A DNA stretch of 64,000 nt from Hyphomicrobiales bacterium. Its GTDB lineage: Bacteria; Pseudomonadota; Alphaproteobacteria; Rhizobiales; Rhizobiaceae. The notes beneath the pieces were generated by a model. It was not told where the DNA came from and ran no database searches. It worked only from the letters and a program-made list of their open reading frames with translations. The DNA is taken from NCBI GenBank assembly GCA_900471815.1, contig UICE01000004.1:124001-188000 (forward strand). Reading direction: 5' to 3'. A program made the translations under genes and the position numbers. Of this stretch, positions 19,406-27,700 are shown piece by piece; positions within the stretch are counted from its first letter, which is position 1; every line of letters begins with the position of its first letter.

Positions 19406-20011
19406 TTGAAACGACCTATCTCATTTTCTTTCTTGCTGTCATGTCTCCTGGGTTTGATGCCGGGAGCGGCAGCGACTGAATGGACCGCAACCGAAACTGT
19501 CCAGCCCTATGCAATCGCGGGAAAGTCCGGCGCATCGCTCTATGCCTCCATCGGCGAGAGAGGCCCGCAACTGGGCGGCAGAGTCCGCACCATTGCGCAT
19601 ACCAATTTCAAGCTGACATGGACCAGGAAATATGAACGGCAGGCTGACAATGCTTGCAAACTCGTCTCGGCCCGGCCCAAGCTGATAATCACCTATACGC
19701 TACCAAAGCCTTCAGATCGCTTGCCGGATGCGGTGGAAAAAAGCTGGAACGCATTCATCACGGGCGTCAAAAATCATGAACTCGTGCATGGCGAGCAGAT
19801 CAAGGAAATGGTGCGCGCGATAGAGGCATCGACAATTGGCCTGTCCGTTCCCGACGACCCTGATTGCCAAAAAATCCGGTTGGAAATGCAGCCTCGGCTC
19901 TCCGCTCTTTCAATAGCCCAGCGCCAGAAAAGCCGCGATTTCGACCGTGATGAAATGAGTGATGGAGGCAATATCCAGCAGCTTATTCTCAAGCTGGTCA
20001 ACGGACCCTGA
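19406..20011 (+). CDS. DUF922 secreted zinc-dependent protease-like protein
   Basis: About 201 residues with an N-terminal signal peptide (KRPISFSFLLSCLLGLMPGAAA). The mature part has the DUF922 pattern: GGRVRTIAHTNFKLTWTRKY, a cysteine pair, and the metalloprotease-like HELVHG (HExxH) helix. Predicted periplasmic. No ATG precedes the signal peptide; a TTG at 19406 is chosen because GAGG lies 5 bases upstream and it gives a normal signal sequence, but a TTG at 19370 is possible. Followed by a strong hairpin. The substrate is unknown. Confidence 0.8.
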   Translation: MKRPISFSFLLSCLLGLMPGAAATEWTATETVQPYAIAGKSGASLYASIGERGPQLGGRVRTIAHTNFKLTWTRKYERQADNACKLVSARPKLIITYTLPKPSDRLPDAVEKSWNAFITGVKNHELVHGEQIKEMVRAIEASTIGLSVPDDPDCQKIRLEMQPRLSALSIAQRQKSRDFDRDEMSDGGNIQQLILKLVNGP

Positions 20012-20029
20012 TCCCGCTGACTGGGGGAA

Positions 20030-20059
20030 AGAGCCACCCGCTTTCGGGCGGATGGCTCT
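20030..20059. terminator. Terminator hairpin between convergent genes
   Basis: AGAGCCACCCGC pairs with GCGGATGGCTCT (one mismatch) around TTTCGG, followed by TGTCTTTT on the plus strand. It lies between the DUF922 gene and the minus-strand binding-protein gene. Confidence 0.8.
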
Positions 20060-20065
20060 TGTCTT

Positions 20066-20824
20066 TTAGTAAATGTCGAAGGGGAAATATTTGGCAACTA
20101 TTTTCTTATGTGTTCCGTTTGCCACGATGGCATCGATCGCCTTGTTGAATTTCTCCCTCAGCGCGTCGTCGCCCTTGCGGATACCGATGCCTGCTTCGGT
20201 CTCGGTTCCGGGAACGTCACCCAGCATCTTGCAGCAATCTTTTCCGGCATTATTAAGCCAATCCACGACAACGAATTTGTCTGAGATCAGCGCATCGATA
20301 CGACCATTTGTCATATCTGCTGCCGCCTCATCCTGCGTGGGATAGAGCTTCACATCCACACCGGCCTTGCCGTAAACATCAGTGGCGTAGATCGCCTGGG
20401 TCGTACCAGCCTGTGCGCCAACAGTCTTGTCTTTCAGGTCGGCGATAGCGACGCCCGCCAGGGTGCTGTCGTTTGGAACGGCAACGGCCAGCGGTGTGGT
20501 GTAATATTTGTTGGTGAAATCGATCTGTTTTTTACGGTCTTCCGTAATGCTCATTGATGCGATGATGGCATCATATTTTTTAGCCATTAGCCCCGGAATA
20601 ATGCCGTCCCAATCCTGCGCAACGATTGTGCATTTTGCTTTCATTTCTTCGCACAGCGCATTCGCCATATCGACGTCCAGCCCTGCCAATGTGCCGTCCG
20701 CGTTCAAAGTATTGAACGGTGGGTAGGCGCCTTCGGTAGCTATGCGTATGGTGGCTTCTTGAGCGCCTGCAGCCGACGTTAATGCCACGATGACAGCGGC
20801 ACTGAATAAAAGCAGTTTCTTCAT
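20066..20824 (-). CDS. Polar amino-acid ABC transporter substrate-binding protein
   Basis: Periplasmic binding protein of the ArgT/HisJ class, 252 residues. The signal peptide MKKLLLFSAAVIVALTSAAG is cleaved near GAQ-EA. Family features: IRIATEGAYPPFN, GLDVDMANALCEEMKAKC, SMSITEDRKKQIDFTNKYY and VGAQAGTTQAIYA, which form the ligand pocket for lysine/arginine/ornithine/histidine-type amino acids. The ATG at 20824 was preferred to a longer frame because GAGGA precedes it and the signal peptide starts there. No permease or ATPase gene adjoins, so it is an orphan component. A LacI-type palindrome lies about 65 bp upstream. Confidence 0.88.
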   Translation of the reverse strand: MKKLLLFSAAVIVALTSAAGAQEATIRIATEGAYPPFNTLNADGTLAGLDVDMANALCEEMKAKCTIVAQDWDGIIPGLMAKKYDAIIASMSITEDRKKQIDFTNKYYTTPLAVAVPNDSTLAGVAIADLKDKTVGAQAGTTQAIYATDVYGKAGVDVKLYPTQDEAAADMTNGRIDALISDKFVVVDWLNNAGKDCCKMLGDVPGTETEAGIGIRKGDDALREKFNKAIDAIVANGTHKKIVAKYFPFDIY

Positions 20825-20889
20825 GTTCCATCCTCTGATTTGGCGAAGGTTCAACTCCGCAAGATCAAAGTAATGCAATCACAACGATT

Positions 20890-20903
20890 AGAAAGCGCTT
20901 TCT
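20890..20903. promoter_or_regulatory. 14-bp perfect palindrome, LacI-type operator candidate
   Basis: AGAAAGCGCTTTCT lies 66 bp upstream of the minus-strand amino-acid binding protein and 115 bp upstream of the DUF930 gene. A central CG with A/T-rich arms is typical of LacI-family sites. Which regulator binds is unknown. Confidence 0.5.
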
Positions 20904-21017
20904 GCAATTTGCACCTAAAATCGAAAACCGCTTTGATCCCTTGTTATAAATCAAGCGAGAAGGTAAATCCGAAGCTTGGTAGCAAGTGCTTATGCGGTTT
21001 GCGAAATCTGTCTTGGC

Positions 21018-21980
21018 ATGTCCAATTCGCCCAAACAGCCCGATGAGTTGAAAGCTGACCGCAAATATGGGTTTGTCCGTGTGATCGCTTATCTTTCAGG
21101 CATGTTCGAATATGCTGCAAAACCCTGGAAAAGACTAAGTTTCGGGCTGCCGTTCTCACTCGCCTTGCATCTGTTGATAGGTTTGTTGCTATGGACCGGG
21201 CTTTCATTTGAAATAATGCCGGCACCAAAGGAAACGATTGATGTTAAGCTCGTTCCGCCGCCTTCTCCAGCCCCTTCACCCGAACCGGCAGAAAAAACGC
21301 AGCCCAAGCCCCAGCCGGCCCCTGCGCCGCCACCCGCAGCAGGCAGTCCTGCATTCGCGGCTGCCACTGCAAAAACCGAGCAGAGGACAGAAGAAAAAGA
21401 ATTGCCACCGGTGACTGCTCCAGAGACATCGCAATCAGACAAGACCGAGGAAAAGCCGGAGCCGGAAAAACCCGCAGAAACCGAAAAGCTGCAGGAGCAG
21501 GAAAAAGCACCAGACGGGATGAAACCCGCGTCTGAGGCCAAGCCGCAACCGGAACCGAAAAAGGCGGCTGCCGAGCCTGCAAAACCCAAGGCAAAAGAGA
21601 CGGCAAATCCCACTCCCGCCAAGGAGCTTTTCTCGCAAGAGTCGCTCTCGAGCTTTCGGGTGAGGCAATCGGCGCGTAAAATGTCGGCCAGAGATCGTAT
21701 CATGCAGCTCTGCACAATCGAGGCTTTGGAGCAAGTGCGACGTCAAAGACCGGGCTCTTTCCCGGATCTGCTTGTGCCATTCGGTCGCTCAGGCGGGCGA
21801 ATTTCGGAATACGCATTGGATGCGAGCGGGGGTGCATTTCGCAGCAGGGGAGATTGGTACAACATCAACTTCCAGTGCACGGTTGACAATAGCAGGAGCA
21901 AGGTTGTCTCGTTCAGCTTTGCGGTTGGAGGCAGTATTCCCAGAAGCGAGTGGAATGGCCGAGGGCTGCTGATAGACTAG
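21018..21980 (+). CDS. DUF930 protein with TonB-like proline-rich linker
   Basis: About 320 residues. One transmembrane helix (around FGLPFSLALHLLIGLLLWTG) is followed by a long Pro/Glu/Lys/Ala-rich linker (about 80-205) that would span the periplasm, and then the C-terminal DUF930 domain (MSARDRIMQLCTIEALEQVR, PFGRSGGRISEY, DWYNINFQCTVD). The layout resembles TonB, but the C-terminal domain is different. The start is uncertain: ATG 21018 is used; TTG 20976 and ATG 21102 are alternatives. Likely anchored in the inner membrane. The function of DUF930 is unknown. Confidence 0.75.
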   Translation: MSNSPKQPDELKADRKYGFVRVIAYLSGMFEYAAKPWKRLSFGLPFSLALHLLIGLLLWTGLSFEIMPAPKETIDVKLVPPPSPAPSPEPAEKTQPKPQPAPAPPPAAGSPAFAAATAKTEQRTEEKELPPVTAPETSQSDKTEEKPEPEKPAETEKLQEQEKAPDGMKPASEAKPQPEPKKAAAEPAKPKAKETANPTPAKELFSQESLSSFRVRQSARKMSARDRIMQLCTIEALEQVRRQRPGSFPDLLVPFGRSGGRISEYALDASGGAFRSRGDWYNINFQCTVDNSRSKVVSFSFAVGGSIPRSEWNGRGLLID

Positions 21981-22008
21981 TGAAGTGAAATTGTTTGGGA
22001 GGCGCAGC

Positions 22009-22599
22009 ATGACAAAAAGTAAGAACCCAAAGGTCGACGCTGTTTTGAACAGGGAGACAAATTGGCAAGAGGAGTTCGCGGAGCTTAGGTCCATTGCATT
22101 GGAATGCGAACTGACCGAAGAGCTGAAATGGGGTGTTCCATGCTATACGTTTCAAAACAGCAATATCGTTCTTATTCATGGCTTTAAGGCCTATTGCGCC
22201 ATGCTGTTTATCCAAGGCGCCCTGTTGAAAGACGACAAGAATATTCTGATCCGGCAAACTGAAAATGTGCAGTCCGCGCGCCAGGTCCGGTTTACCAGCC
22301 TGTCGGAAATAACGGGGATGAGAGACGTCATCAAAGATTATATTCAGGAGGCTATTGAGGTCCAGAAGGCGGGTTTGAAGGTCGATTTTAAAAAGACGAA
22401 GGAGTTCGCTGTTCCTGAAGAATTCCAGATCAAACTCGATAATATGCCTGCCTTGAAAACGGCTTTTGAGGCGCTGACACCGGGGAGACAGAGAGGATAT
22501 CTTCTCCATTTCTCATCGGCAAAACAATCCAAAACCCGCGAGGCCAGGATTGAAAAGGCAATGCCAAAAATTCTTGAGGGCAAAGGTTTGGACGATTAA
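22009..22599 (+). CDS. YdeI/OmpD-associated-like protein with DUF1801 domain
   Basis: 196 residues, cytoplasmic. The N-terminal DUF1801-like domain includes LTEELKWGVPCYTFQNSNIVLIHGF, and the C-terminal segment (PALKTAFEALTPGRQRGYLL...SAKQSKTREARIEKAM) is the OmdA/YdeI C-terminal helix pair. The ATG at 22009 is preceded by GGGAGGCGC; a GTG eight codons earlier is less likely. Starts 28 bp after the DUF930 gene. The role is not established; YdeI homologues are linked to stress or antimicrobial-peptide tolerance. Confidence 0.8.
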   Translation: MTKSKNPKVDAVLNRETNWQEEFAELRSIALECELTEELKWGVPCYTFQNSNIVLIHGFKAYCAMLFIQGALLKDDKNILIRQTENVQSARQVRFTSLSEITGMRDVIKDYIQEAIEVQKAGLKVDFKKTKEFAVPEEFQIKLDNMPALKTAFEALTPGRQRGYLLHFSSAKQSKTREARIEKAMPKILEGKGLDD

Positions 22600-22640
22600 A
22601 GCAATTCGAGGAAAACGTAGCAACTTATCCGGAATGGATC
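22598..22640. repeat. Degenerate copy of the interspersed palindrome
   Basis: AAGCAATTCGAGGAAAACG and TTATCCGGAATGG keep the flanks of the element at 18683 but the arms have drifted. It starts at the stop codon of the YdeI-like gene. Confidence 0.45.
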
Positions 22641-22641
22641 G

Positions 22642-23100
22642 TCAAAGCGAAAGCTTGAAACCTTCATGTGTTGGCGCGAATCCAAGCGAGCGATAGAATC
22701 TCAGCGCATCCGGCCGCGTTTTATCCGATGTCAATTGAACGAGCCCGCATCCGCGCTCTCTGAAATTTTCAATTGCCCATTCGATCATGCGGTGACCGAT
22801 GCCTCGACCCCGATGGCTTGGCGCGATTCTCACGCTTTCGATCTGGCCGCGCCACATCCCGCTGCGTGAAAGTCCAGGTATATAGGAAAGCTGCATGCAG
22901 CCGATGATTTGGTCATCTTCTACGACGGCAACCAAAAGTTGGTTCTGGTCTTCTTCGATAGCCTTTAAAGCCCGAATATAGCAATCAGCTATGGGGTCCG
23001 ATACCGTTTCACGACTTTGTCCGAGTTCGTCATCGGCCAGCAGAAGAATCAAGGTGCGTAAGTCCGTTTGCACCGCTTTGCGAAATATGAGTGCTGGCAT
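22642..23100 (-). CDS. GNAT-family N-acetyltransferase
   Basis: 152 residues, cytoplasmic, single GNAT domain. The acetyl-CoA-binding motif A is IESVRIAPSHRGRGIGHRMIEWAIE (signature RGRGIG), preceded by the beta strand GCMQLSYIPGLSRSG and followed by CGLVQLTSDKTRPDALRFYRSLGF. The ATG at 23100 is preceded by GGAGATG. The acceptor substrate cannot be inferred. It stands alone between unrelated genes. Confidence 0.88.
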   Translation of the reverse strand: MPALIFRKAVQTDLRTLILLLADDELGQSRETVSDPIADCYIRALKAIEEDQNQLLVAVVEDDQIIGCMQLSYIPGLSRSGMWRGQIESVRIAPSHRGRGIGHRMIEWAIENFRERGCGLVQLTSDKTRPDALRFYRSLGFAPTHEGFKLSL

Positions 23101-23257
23101 GGAAACATCTCCAGTTTATCAGTCAAGTCGGCCAGGATTCCGCCAAATGGGTGCTTCCTCACAACTAGTTGCAATTGATTGCTTCAGCGGAAGCCTCATA
23201 AATCATTGACTTCAGCTTCTCATACAGAAGGCGCATTCGCTCCGAAAGCCAATTGTC

Positions 23258-23587
23258 ATGTCGACATACCAAACCGGACCATGGACTGAAAAAGAAATGT
23301 CCATTGTCCGCAAGTTCTATCCAAACTATGCCAGACTTGCAGAAATGCTACCCGCGCGCAGCCCTGCGGCCATTCGCGGGCAATGTCGCAGGCTTAATCT
23401 TTCGCCCAGCAAACATAATTGGACAATGCAGGAAATCATCCGTCTGTCCGATCTGTTTCCGCGTTTGTCATGGATGGAACTGCGCCGCGAATTTCCGTTT
23501 GCGACCGAGAAAATGTTGCAAAGCATGGCGAACAAACACGGCATTCGCCGCCGTGGCCAAAAACAGCTCATTGGTGGCCGGGCTTAA
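23258..23587 (+). CDS. Small SANT/Myb-like helix-turn-helix protein
   Basis: 109 residues, basic. Two tandem tryptophan-centred helical repeats are visible: PWTEKEMSIVRKFYPNYARL...AAIRGQCRRLNL and NWTMQEIIRLSDLFPRLSWMELRREF...MLQSMANKHGIRRRG. The spacing of W, E and the third-helix R-rich part resembles SANT/Myb-type DNA-binding repeats, as also found in phage GcrA-like or homeodomain-like proteins. Possibly a DNA-binding protein; the target and role are unknown. No partner gene is evident. Confidence 0.6.
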   Translation: MSTYQTGPWTEKEMSIVRKFYPNYARLAEMLPARSPAAIRGQCRRLNLSPSKHNWTMQEIIRLSDLFPRLSWMELRREFPFATEKMLQSMANKHGIRRRGQKQLIGGRA

Positions 23588-23714
23588 CACCTGAGATCAC
23601 TATTGGTTGATGAACCGTTTGGGTGGACAGGCAGGGAAAACGGCTTATCTTGCACATAGTCGCAACTTTCGAGGGTCCCCTCGATAGCTCCAGTCAACAG
23701 CCGAGCATAAATCC

Positions 23715-25361
23715 ATGACAAAAGGTTCCGATCTACTTGTTGCAGCGCTTGAGAACGAAGGCGTTGACCGTATCTTTGGCATACCGGGTGAAGAGAACCT
23801 TGATGTTGTCGAGTCAATCCGAAAATCTTCCATCCAGCTAGTTCTGACCAGGCACGAGCAGGCGGCGGCATTCATGGCGGCGACCTATGGGCGCTTGACG
23901 GGCAAGCCGGGCGTCTGCCTGACGACATTGGGCCCGGGCGCGTTGAATCTTTCGACAGGGGCAGCCTATGCGCTGCTCGGCGCAATGCCCATGATCATGA
24001 TCACCGGCCAAAAGGGAATTTTGTCTTCCAGGCAGGCGCGGTTTCAGGTGGTTGATGTGGTGGCGTCAATGAAACCCTTGACCAAGCTGTCGCGGCAAAT
24101 CGTGTCTCCGCAGATGATTCCAACCACTGTGCGCGAGGCTTTCAGGATTGCGCAGGAGGAACGGCCGGGGCCGGTGCATCTGGAACTGCCGGAAGATATT
24201 GCGGCGGAGGAGTGTCAGCCGGTTCCGCTGATTGCGCCCCATGCGGTCGAACTGCCAACAGCCAGCGATTTGTCTCTTGAACGCGCTGCCTCGATCATCA
24301 TGGCGGCGAAGCGTCCTTTGTTGATGTTCGGCGCAGCCGCATCGCGTCCACGGTCCACGTCAGATATTGCGCAATTCGTGCTTCGTACCCAAATCCCGTT
24401 TTTCACAACGCAGATGGGAAAGGGCACGGTTCCCGGCGGCACTGAATTATACATGGGAACGGCGGCGCTCTCAGAGCGCGATTATGTGCATGAGGCTATC
24501 GAGCAGGCCGATCTGATCGTTACCATTGGGCATGACACGATTGAAAAGCCGCCTTTCATCATGGGGGCGGGGGGCCCGAATGTCGTCCATGTGGGATATC
24601 TGCCAGCAACAGTTGAGCAAGTCTATTTCCCGCAATCAGAAGTCATCGGTGATATTGGTCCATCGCTCAAAGCATTGGCGGATCGCATCGAAGGGAAACT
24701 CCCCAATGCCCAGGCCCTGCTGCATTTGAGGGAGGGCATTTTAAGCCGGATTGCGGCACGCGCCACCGAGGACCGGTTTACCCCGCAGCGGCTTGTCCAT
24801 GATGTTCGCGAAGCGATGCCGCATGACGGTATCCTCGCGCTCGACAATGGTATGTACAAGATCTGGTTTGCAAGAAATTACCGAACCAGAATGGCCAATA
24901 CGCTGCTTCTCGATAATGCTTTGGCGACAATGGGTGCCGGATTGCCCTCGGCCATGACGGCAGCAATGCTTTATCCCGAACGCCGCGTCATGGCTGTTTG
25001 CGGGGACGGCGGATTCATGATGAACAGCCAGGAGCTTGAAACTGCAGTTCGCATGAAGCTCAATCTGGTTGTGCTCGTCATTGAGGACGGCGCTTATGGG
25101 ATGATACGCTGGAAACAGGCTGTGGATGAATTTCCAGATTTCGGAATGACGTTTGGCAATCCGGACTTTGTTAAATATGCGCAGTCATATGGAGCCCAGG
25201 GAACGCGGGTCACGGAAATCGGGCAGTTCAAACAGGTGATAGCGACGGCTTTTGCTGAAGGTGGCGTGCATCTGGTCAATGTGCCGATCGATTATTCGGA
25301 AAACGAGCGCGTTCTGGTGAAGGAGTTGCGTGAGCGGCTTCCAGCGATATTGGAGTCATGA
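23715..25361 (+). CDS. Acetolactate synthase-like ThDP enzyme
   Basis: 548 residues, thiamine-diphosphate enzyme of the acetolactate synthase large-subunit type. The N-terminal Pyr domain has LTRHEQAAAFMAATYGRLTG, keeping the catalytic Glu (residue 48) that glyoxylate carboligase lacks. A central domain follows (about 190-330). The C-terminal PP domain has the ThDP motif GDGGFMMNSQELETAVRMKLN. No small regulatory subunit adjoins, as in catabolic AlsS-type enzymes. It forms an operon with an aldehyde dehydrogenase (stop and GTG start 1 bp apart) and a bicupin. The real substrate may differ from pyruvate. Confidence 0.85.
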   Translation: MTKGSDLLVAALENEGVDRIFGIPGEENLDVVESIRKSSIQLVLTRHEQAAAFMAATYGRLTGKPGVCLTTLGPGALNLSTGAAYALLGAMPMIMITGQKGILSSRQARFQVVDVVASMKPLTKLSRQIVSPQMIPTTVREAFRIAQEERPGPVHLELPEDIAAEECQPVPLIAPHAVELPTASDLSLERAASIIMAAKRPLLMFGAAASRPRSTSDIAQFVLRTQIPFFTTQMGKGTVPGGTELYMGTAALSERDYVHEAIEQADLIVTIGHDTIEKPPFIMGAGGPNVVHVGYLPATVEQVYFPQSEVIGDIGPSLKALADRIEGKLPNAQALLHLREGILSRIAARATEDRFTPQRLVHDVREAMPHDGILALDNGMYKIWFARNYRTRMANTLLLDNALATMGAGLPSAMTAAMLYPERRVMAVCGDGGFMMNSQELETAVRMKLNLVVLVIEDGAYGMIRWKQAVDEFPDFGMTFGNPDFVKYAQSYGAQGTRVTEIGQFKQVIATAFAEGGVHLVNVPIDYSENERVLVKELRERLPAILES

Positions 25362-25362
25362 A

Positions 25363-26754
25363 GTGACGCTTGCAATGAAAGTATATCAGGCGTTTGACCG
25401 CGCAATCATTCAGGAGATTCCAACCGACGACGGCAAGGCCCTGGAGCACAAGTTGCAGATGGCTGCGCAAGCTTTTGCTGACAAGGCCGGTTGGCTGCCA
25501 ACCCATGAGCGGATGGCTGTTTTGCGCAAAACCTCGGCGCTGCTTGAGGCAAATCGTGACCGTTTTGCCCTAATGATCGCCCGTGAGGGCGGCAAGCCAT
25601 TGCCGGACGCCATCATTGAAGTGACACGGGCAATTGATGGCATTCTCAATGCAGCAGATGAATTGCGCAATTTCGGCGGCAAGGAAATCCCGATGGGGCT
25701 TACTGCCGCGAGTGCCAATAGATGGGCGTTCACAACCAAGGAGCCAATCGGCGTGGTTGCGGCTATATCGGCTTTCAACCATCCGCTTAATCTGATCGTT
25801 CATCAGATTGCACCGGCGATTGCTGTTGGTTGCCCGGTCATCATCAAGCCCGCTTCCACGACGCCGATCTCCTGTATCGAACTGGTCAAGCTTTTCCGGG
25901 AAGCCGGGCTCGACGAACAGTGGTGCCAGACTTTCCTTACAGATGATAATGCGCTGGCAGAGCAATTGGCGACAGACCCACGCATTGCCTTCCTGAGTTT
26001 CATTGGCTCGGCCAAGATCGGCTGGTATCTGAAAAGCAAGCTGCCGTCTGGCACGCGTTGTGCACTCGAACATGGCGGTGCCGCGCCCGTTATTATTGAC
26101 CGCGGTGTTGACGTGGACAGGGTCGCCGCCAGCGTTGTCAAAGGCGGCTATTACCATGCCGGGCAGGTCTGCGTTTCGTCGCAGCGGCTATTTGTGCATG
26201 AAGACATATTGGCCAGTTTTACCGAGGCTTTCGCTGCCAAAGTTACCGCTTTGCGTGTGGGTGATCCTGTCCTGAAGGATACGGAAGTCGGCCCATTGAT
26301 TTTGCCCAGGGAGGCGGATCGCGTGGAAGCCTGGATCAAGGAAGCGACGGAGCAGGGGGCAACACAAATCGGTGGCGGACGTCTGTCTGAAACAACTTTG
26401 CGCCCGTCCATTCTTCTTAATCCAGGCGCCGAAACAAAAGTATCCAGGCTCGAAGTATTCGGACCTTTGACGTGCGTCTACGGATATAGTGATCTTGATG
26501 CAGCCATCAATATCGCCAATTCGCTGCCTTTTGCCTTTCAGGCAAGCGTCTTCGCATCAGATATAGCAGTTGCGTTGAAAGCTGCCAGACATCTTGATGC
26601 ATCCGCTGTCCTTGTTAACGACCATACGGCATTCCGGACCGATTGGATGCCTTTCACCGGCCGTCGTCAGTCAGGCTATGGTGTTGGCGGCATACCTTGG
26701 ACGATGGAAGAAATGGCGGACGACAAAATGATTGTGTTCAACCATGTAAGCTAA
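25363..26754 (+). CDS. NAD(P)-dependent aldehyde dehydrogenase
   Basis: 463 residues, ALDH superfamily. Catalytic asparagine region AISAFNHPLNLIVHQIAPAI, cofactor motif FIGSAKIGWYL, catalytic Glu in CALEHGGAAPV, and nucleophile Cys in YYHAGQVCVSSQRLFVHED. GTG at 25363 is chosen since GGAG lies 7 bases before it; a GTG at 25330 and ATG at 25375 are alternatives. Resembles lactaldehyde, succinate-semialdehyde and related dehydrogenases. The operon position between an acetolactate synthase-like and a ureidoglycine aminohydrolase-like gene suggests a C2-C4 semialdehyde substrate, which is a guess. Confidence 0.87.
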   Translation: MTLAMKVYQAFDRAIIQEIPTDDGKALEHKLQMAAQAFADKAGWLPTHERMAVLRKTSALLEANRDRFALMIAREGGKPLPDAIIEVTRAIDGILNAADELRNFGGKEIPMGLTAASANRWAFTTKEPIGVVAAISAFNHPLNLIVHQIAPAIAVGCPVIIKPASTTPISCIELVKLFREAGLDEQWCQTFLTDDNALAEQLATDPRIAFLSFIGSAKIGWYLKSKLPSGTRCALEHGGAAPVIIDRGVDVDRVAASVVKGGYYHAGQVCVSSQRLFVHEDILASFTEAFAAKVTALRVGDPVLKDTEVGPLILPREADRVEAWIKEATEQGATQIGGGRLSETTLRPSILLNPGAETKVSRLEVFGPLTCVYGYSDLDAAINIANSLPFAFQASVFASDIAVALKAARHLDASAVLVNDHTAFRTDWMPFTGRRQSGYGVGGIPWTMEEMADDKMIVFNHVS

Positions 26755-26830
26755 GGGCATTCGCGCTTGACATGCGAAGTCCTGTGGCAAAATTGAGCAC
26801 AAAGTTTCTTACCAGACTCAGGAGTCCACC

Positions 26831-27664
26831 ATGTCCCAAAATCCATATTATGCGCCACAAGGCGGGCATCCTGCGCAAAGCCAGCTTCTCACGGGGCGTG
26901 CCGTGTTCACCACGGCCTATGCGGTGCTCCCGAAAGGGGTCATGCAGGATATTGTTACAAGCTATCTGCCATTTTGGGAAAAAACGCGCTGCTGGATCAT
27001 CGCCAGACCGCTATCCGGTTTTGCGGAAACTTTTTCACAATACATAATGGAAGTGGCGCCGGGGGGTGGCAGCACGCGTCCCGAAATCGATCCGCAAGCC
27101 GAAGGCGTTCTCTTTGTCGTGGAGGGGGAATTGCAGCTTACAATTGCGGGCAAGGAGCACATCCTGCAGCCCGGCGGCTATGCCTTCATTCCACCTTCGA
27201 CAAATTGGCAGGCGTTGAACATATCCAACGCGCATGTTCGGTTCCATTGGGTGCGCAAAGCCTATGAAGCGGTAGATGGCATTGAAACACCACCGCCGCT
27301 TCTCCTGAATGAAAATGACATAGCCCCGACTGTCATGCCCGACACGGGCGGACGATGGGCCACGACGCGCTTCGTCGATCCTTCGGACATGCGTCACGAC
27401 ATGCATGTCACTATCGTCACGTTGCAACCGGGAGCTGTCATTCCCTTTGCCGAGACGCATGTCATGGAACATGGGCTTTACGTCCTCCAAGGCAAGGCGG
27501 TTTATCGCCTCAATCAGGATTGGGTGGAGGTCGAGGCTGGCGATTTCATGTGGCTGCGGGCCTTCTGCCCGCAAGCTTGCTACGCGGGTGGTCCGGAGCC
27601 GTTTCGCTATCTGCTTTATAAGGACGTCAACAGACATATGAAGCTTGGTGGCTCAAGGCTCTGA
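26831..27664 (+). CDS. (S)-ureidoglycine aminohydrolase-like bicupin
   Basis: 277 residues with two cupin domains. The C-terminal cupin carries AETHVMEHGLYVLQGKAVYR, matching the E-x-H-x3-H manganese ligands of (S)-ureidoglycine aminohydrolase (AllE/UGHY), with a later Gln in FCPQACYAGG as fourth ligand. The N-terminal cupin (residues about 70-130) lacks such ligands. The known reaction is ureidoglycine to ureidoglycolate plus ammonia in allantoin degradation. No other ureide gene is nearby, so the real substrate here may differ. ATG at 26831 follows AGGAG; last of the three-gene operon. Confidence 0.8.
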   Translation: MSQNPYYAPQGGHPAQSQLLTGRAVFTTAYAVLPKGVMQDIVTSYLPFWEKTRCWIIARPLSGFAETFSQYIMEVAPGGGSTRPEIDPQAEGVLFVVEGELQLTIAGKEHILQPGGYAFIPPSTNWQALNISNAHVRFHWVRKAYEAVDGIETPPPLLLNENDIAPTVMPDTGGRWATTRFVDPSDMRHDMHVTIVTLQPGAVIPFAETHVMEHGLYVLQGKAVYRLNQDWVEVEAGDFMWLRAFCPQACYAGGPEPFRYLLYKDVNRHMKLGGSRL

Positions 27665-27700
27665 TTTTCAACAGAGCCTCAAGCATTGTCCTGAAGAGAC

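Noticed and set aside
23715-25361. Glyoxylate carboligase
   Set aside because: Glyoxylate carboligase has Val in place of the catalytic Glu; this protein has Glu48 in RHEQAAA, so acetolactate synthase-like is the better call.
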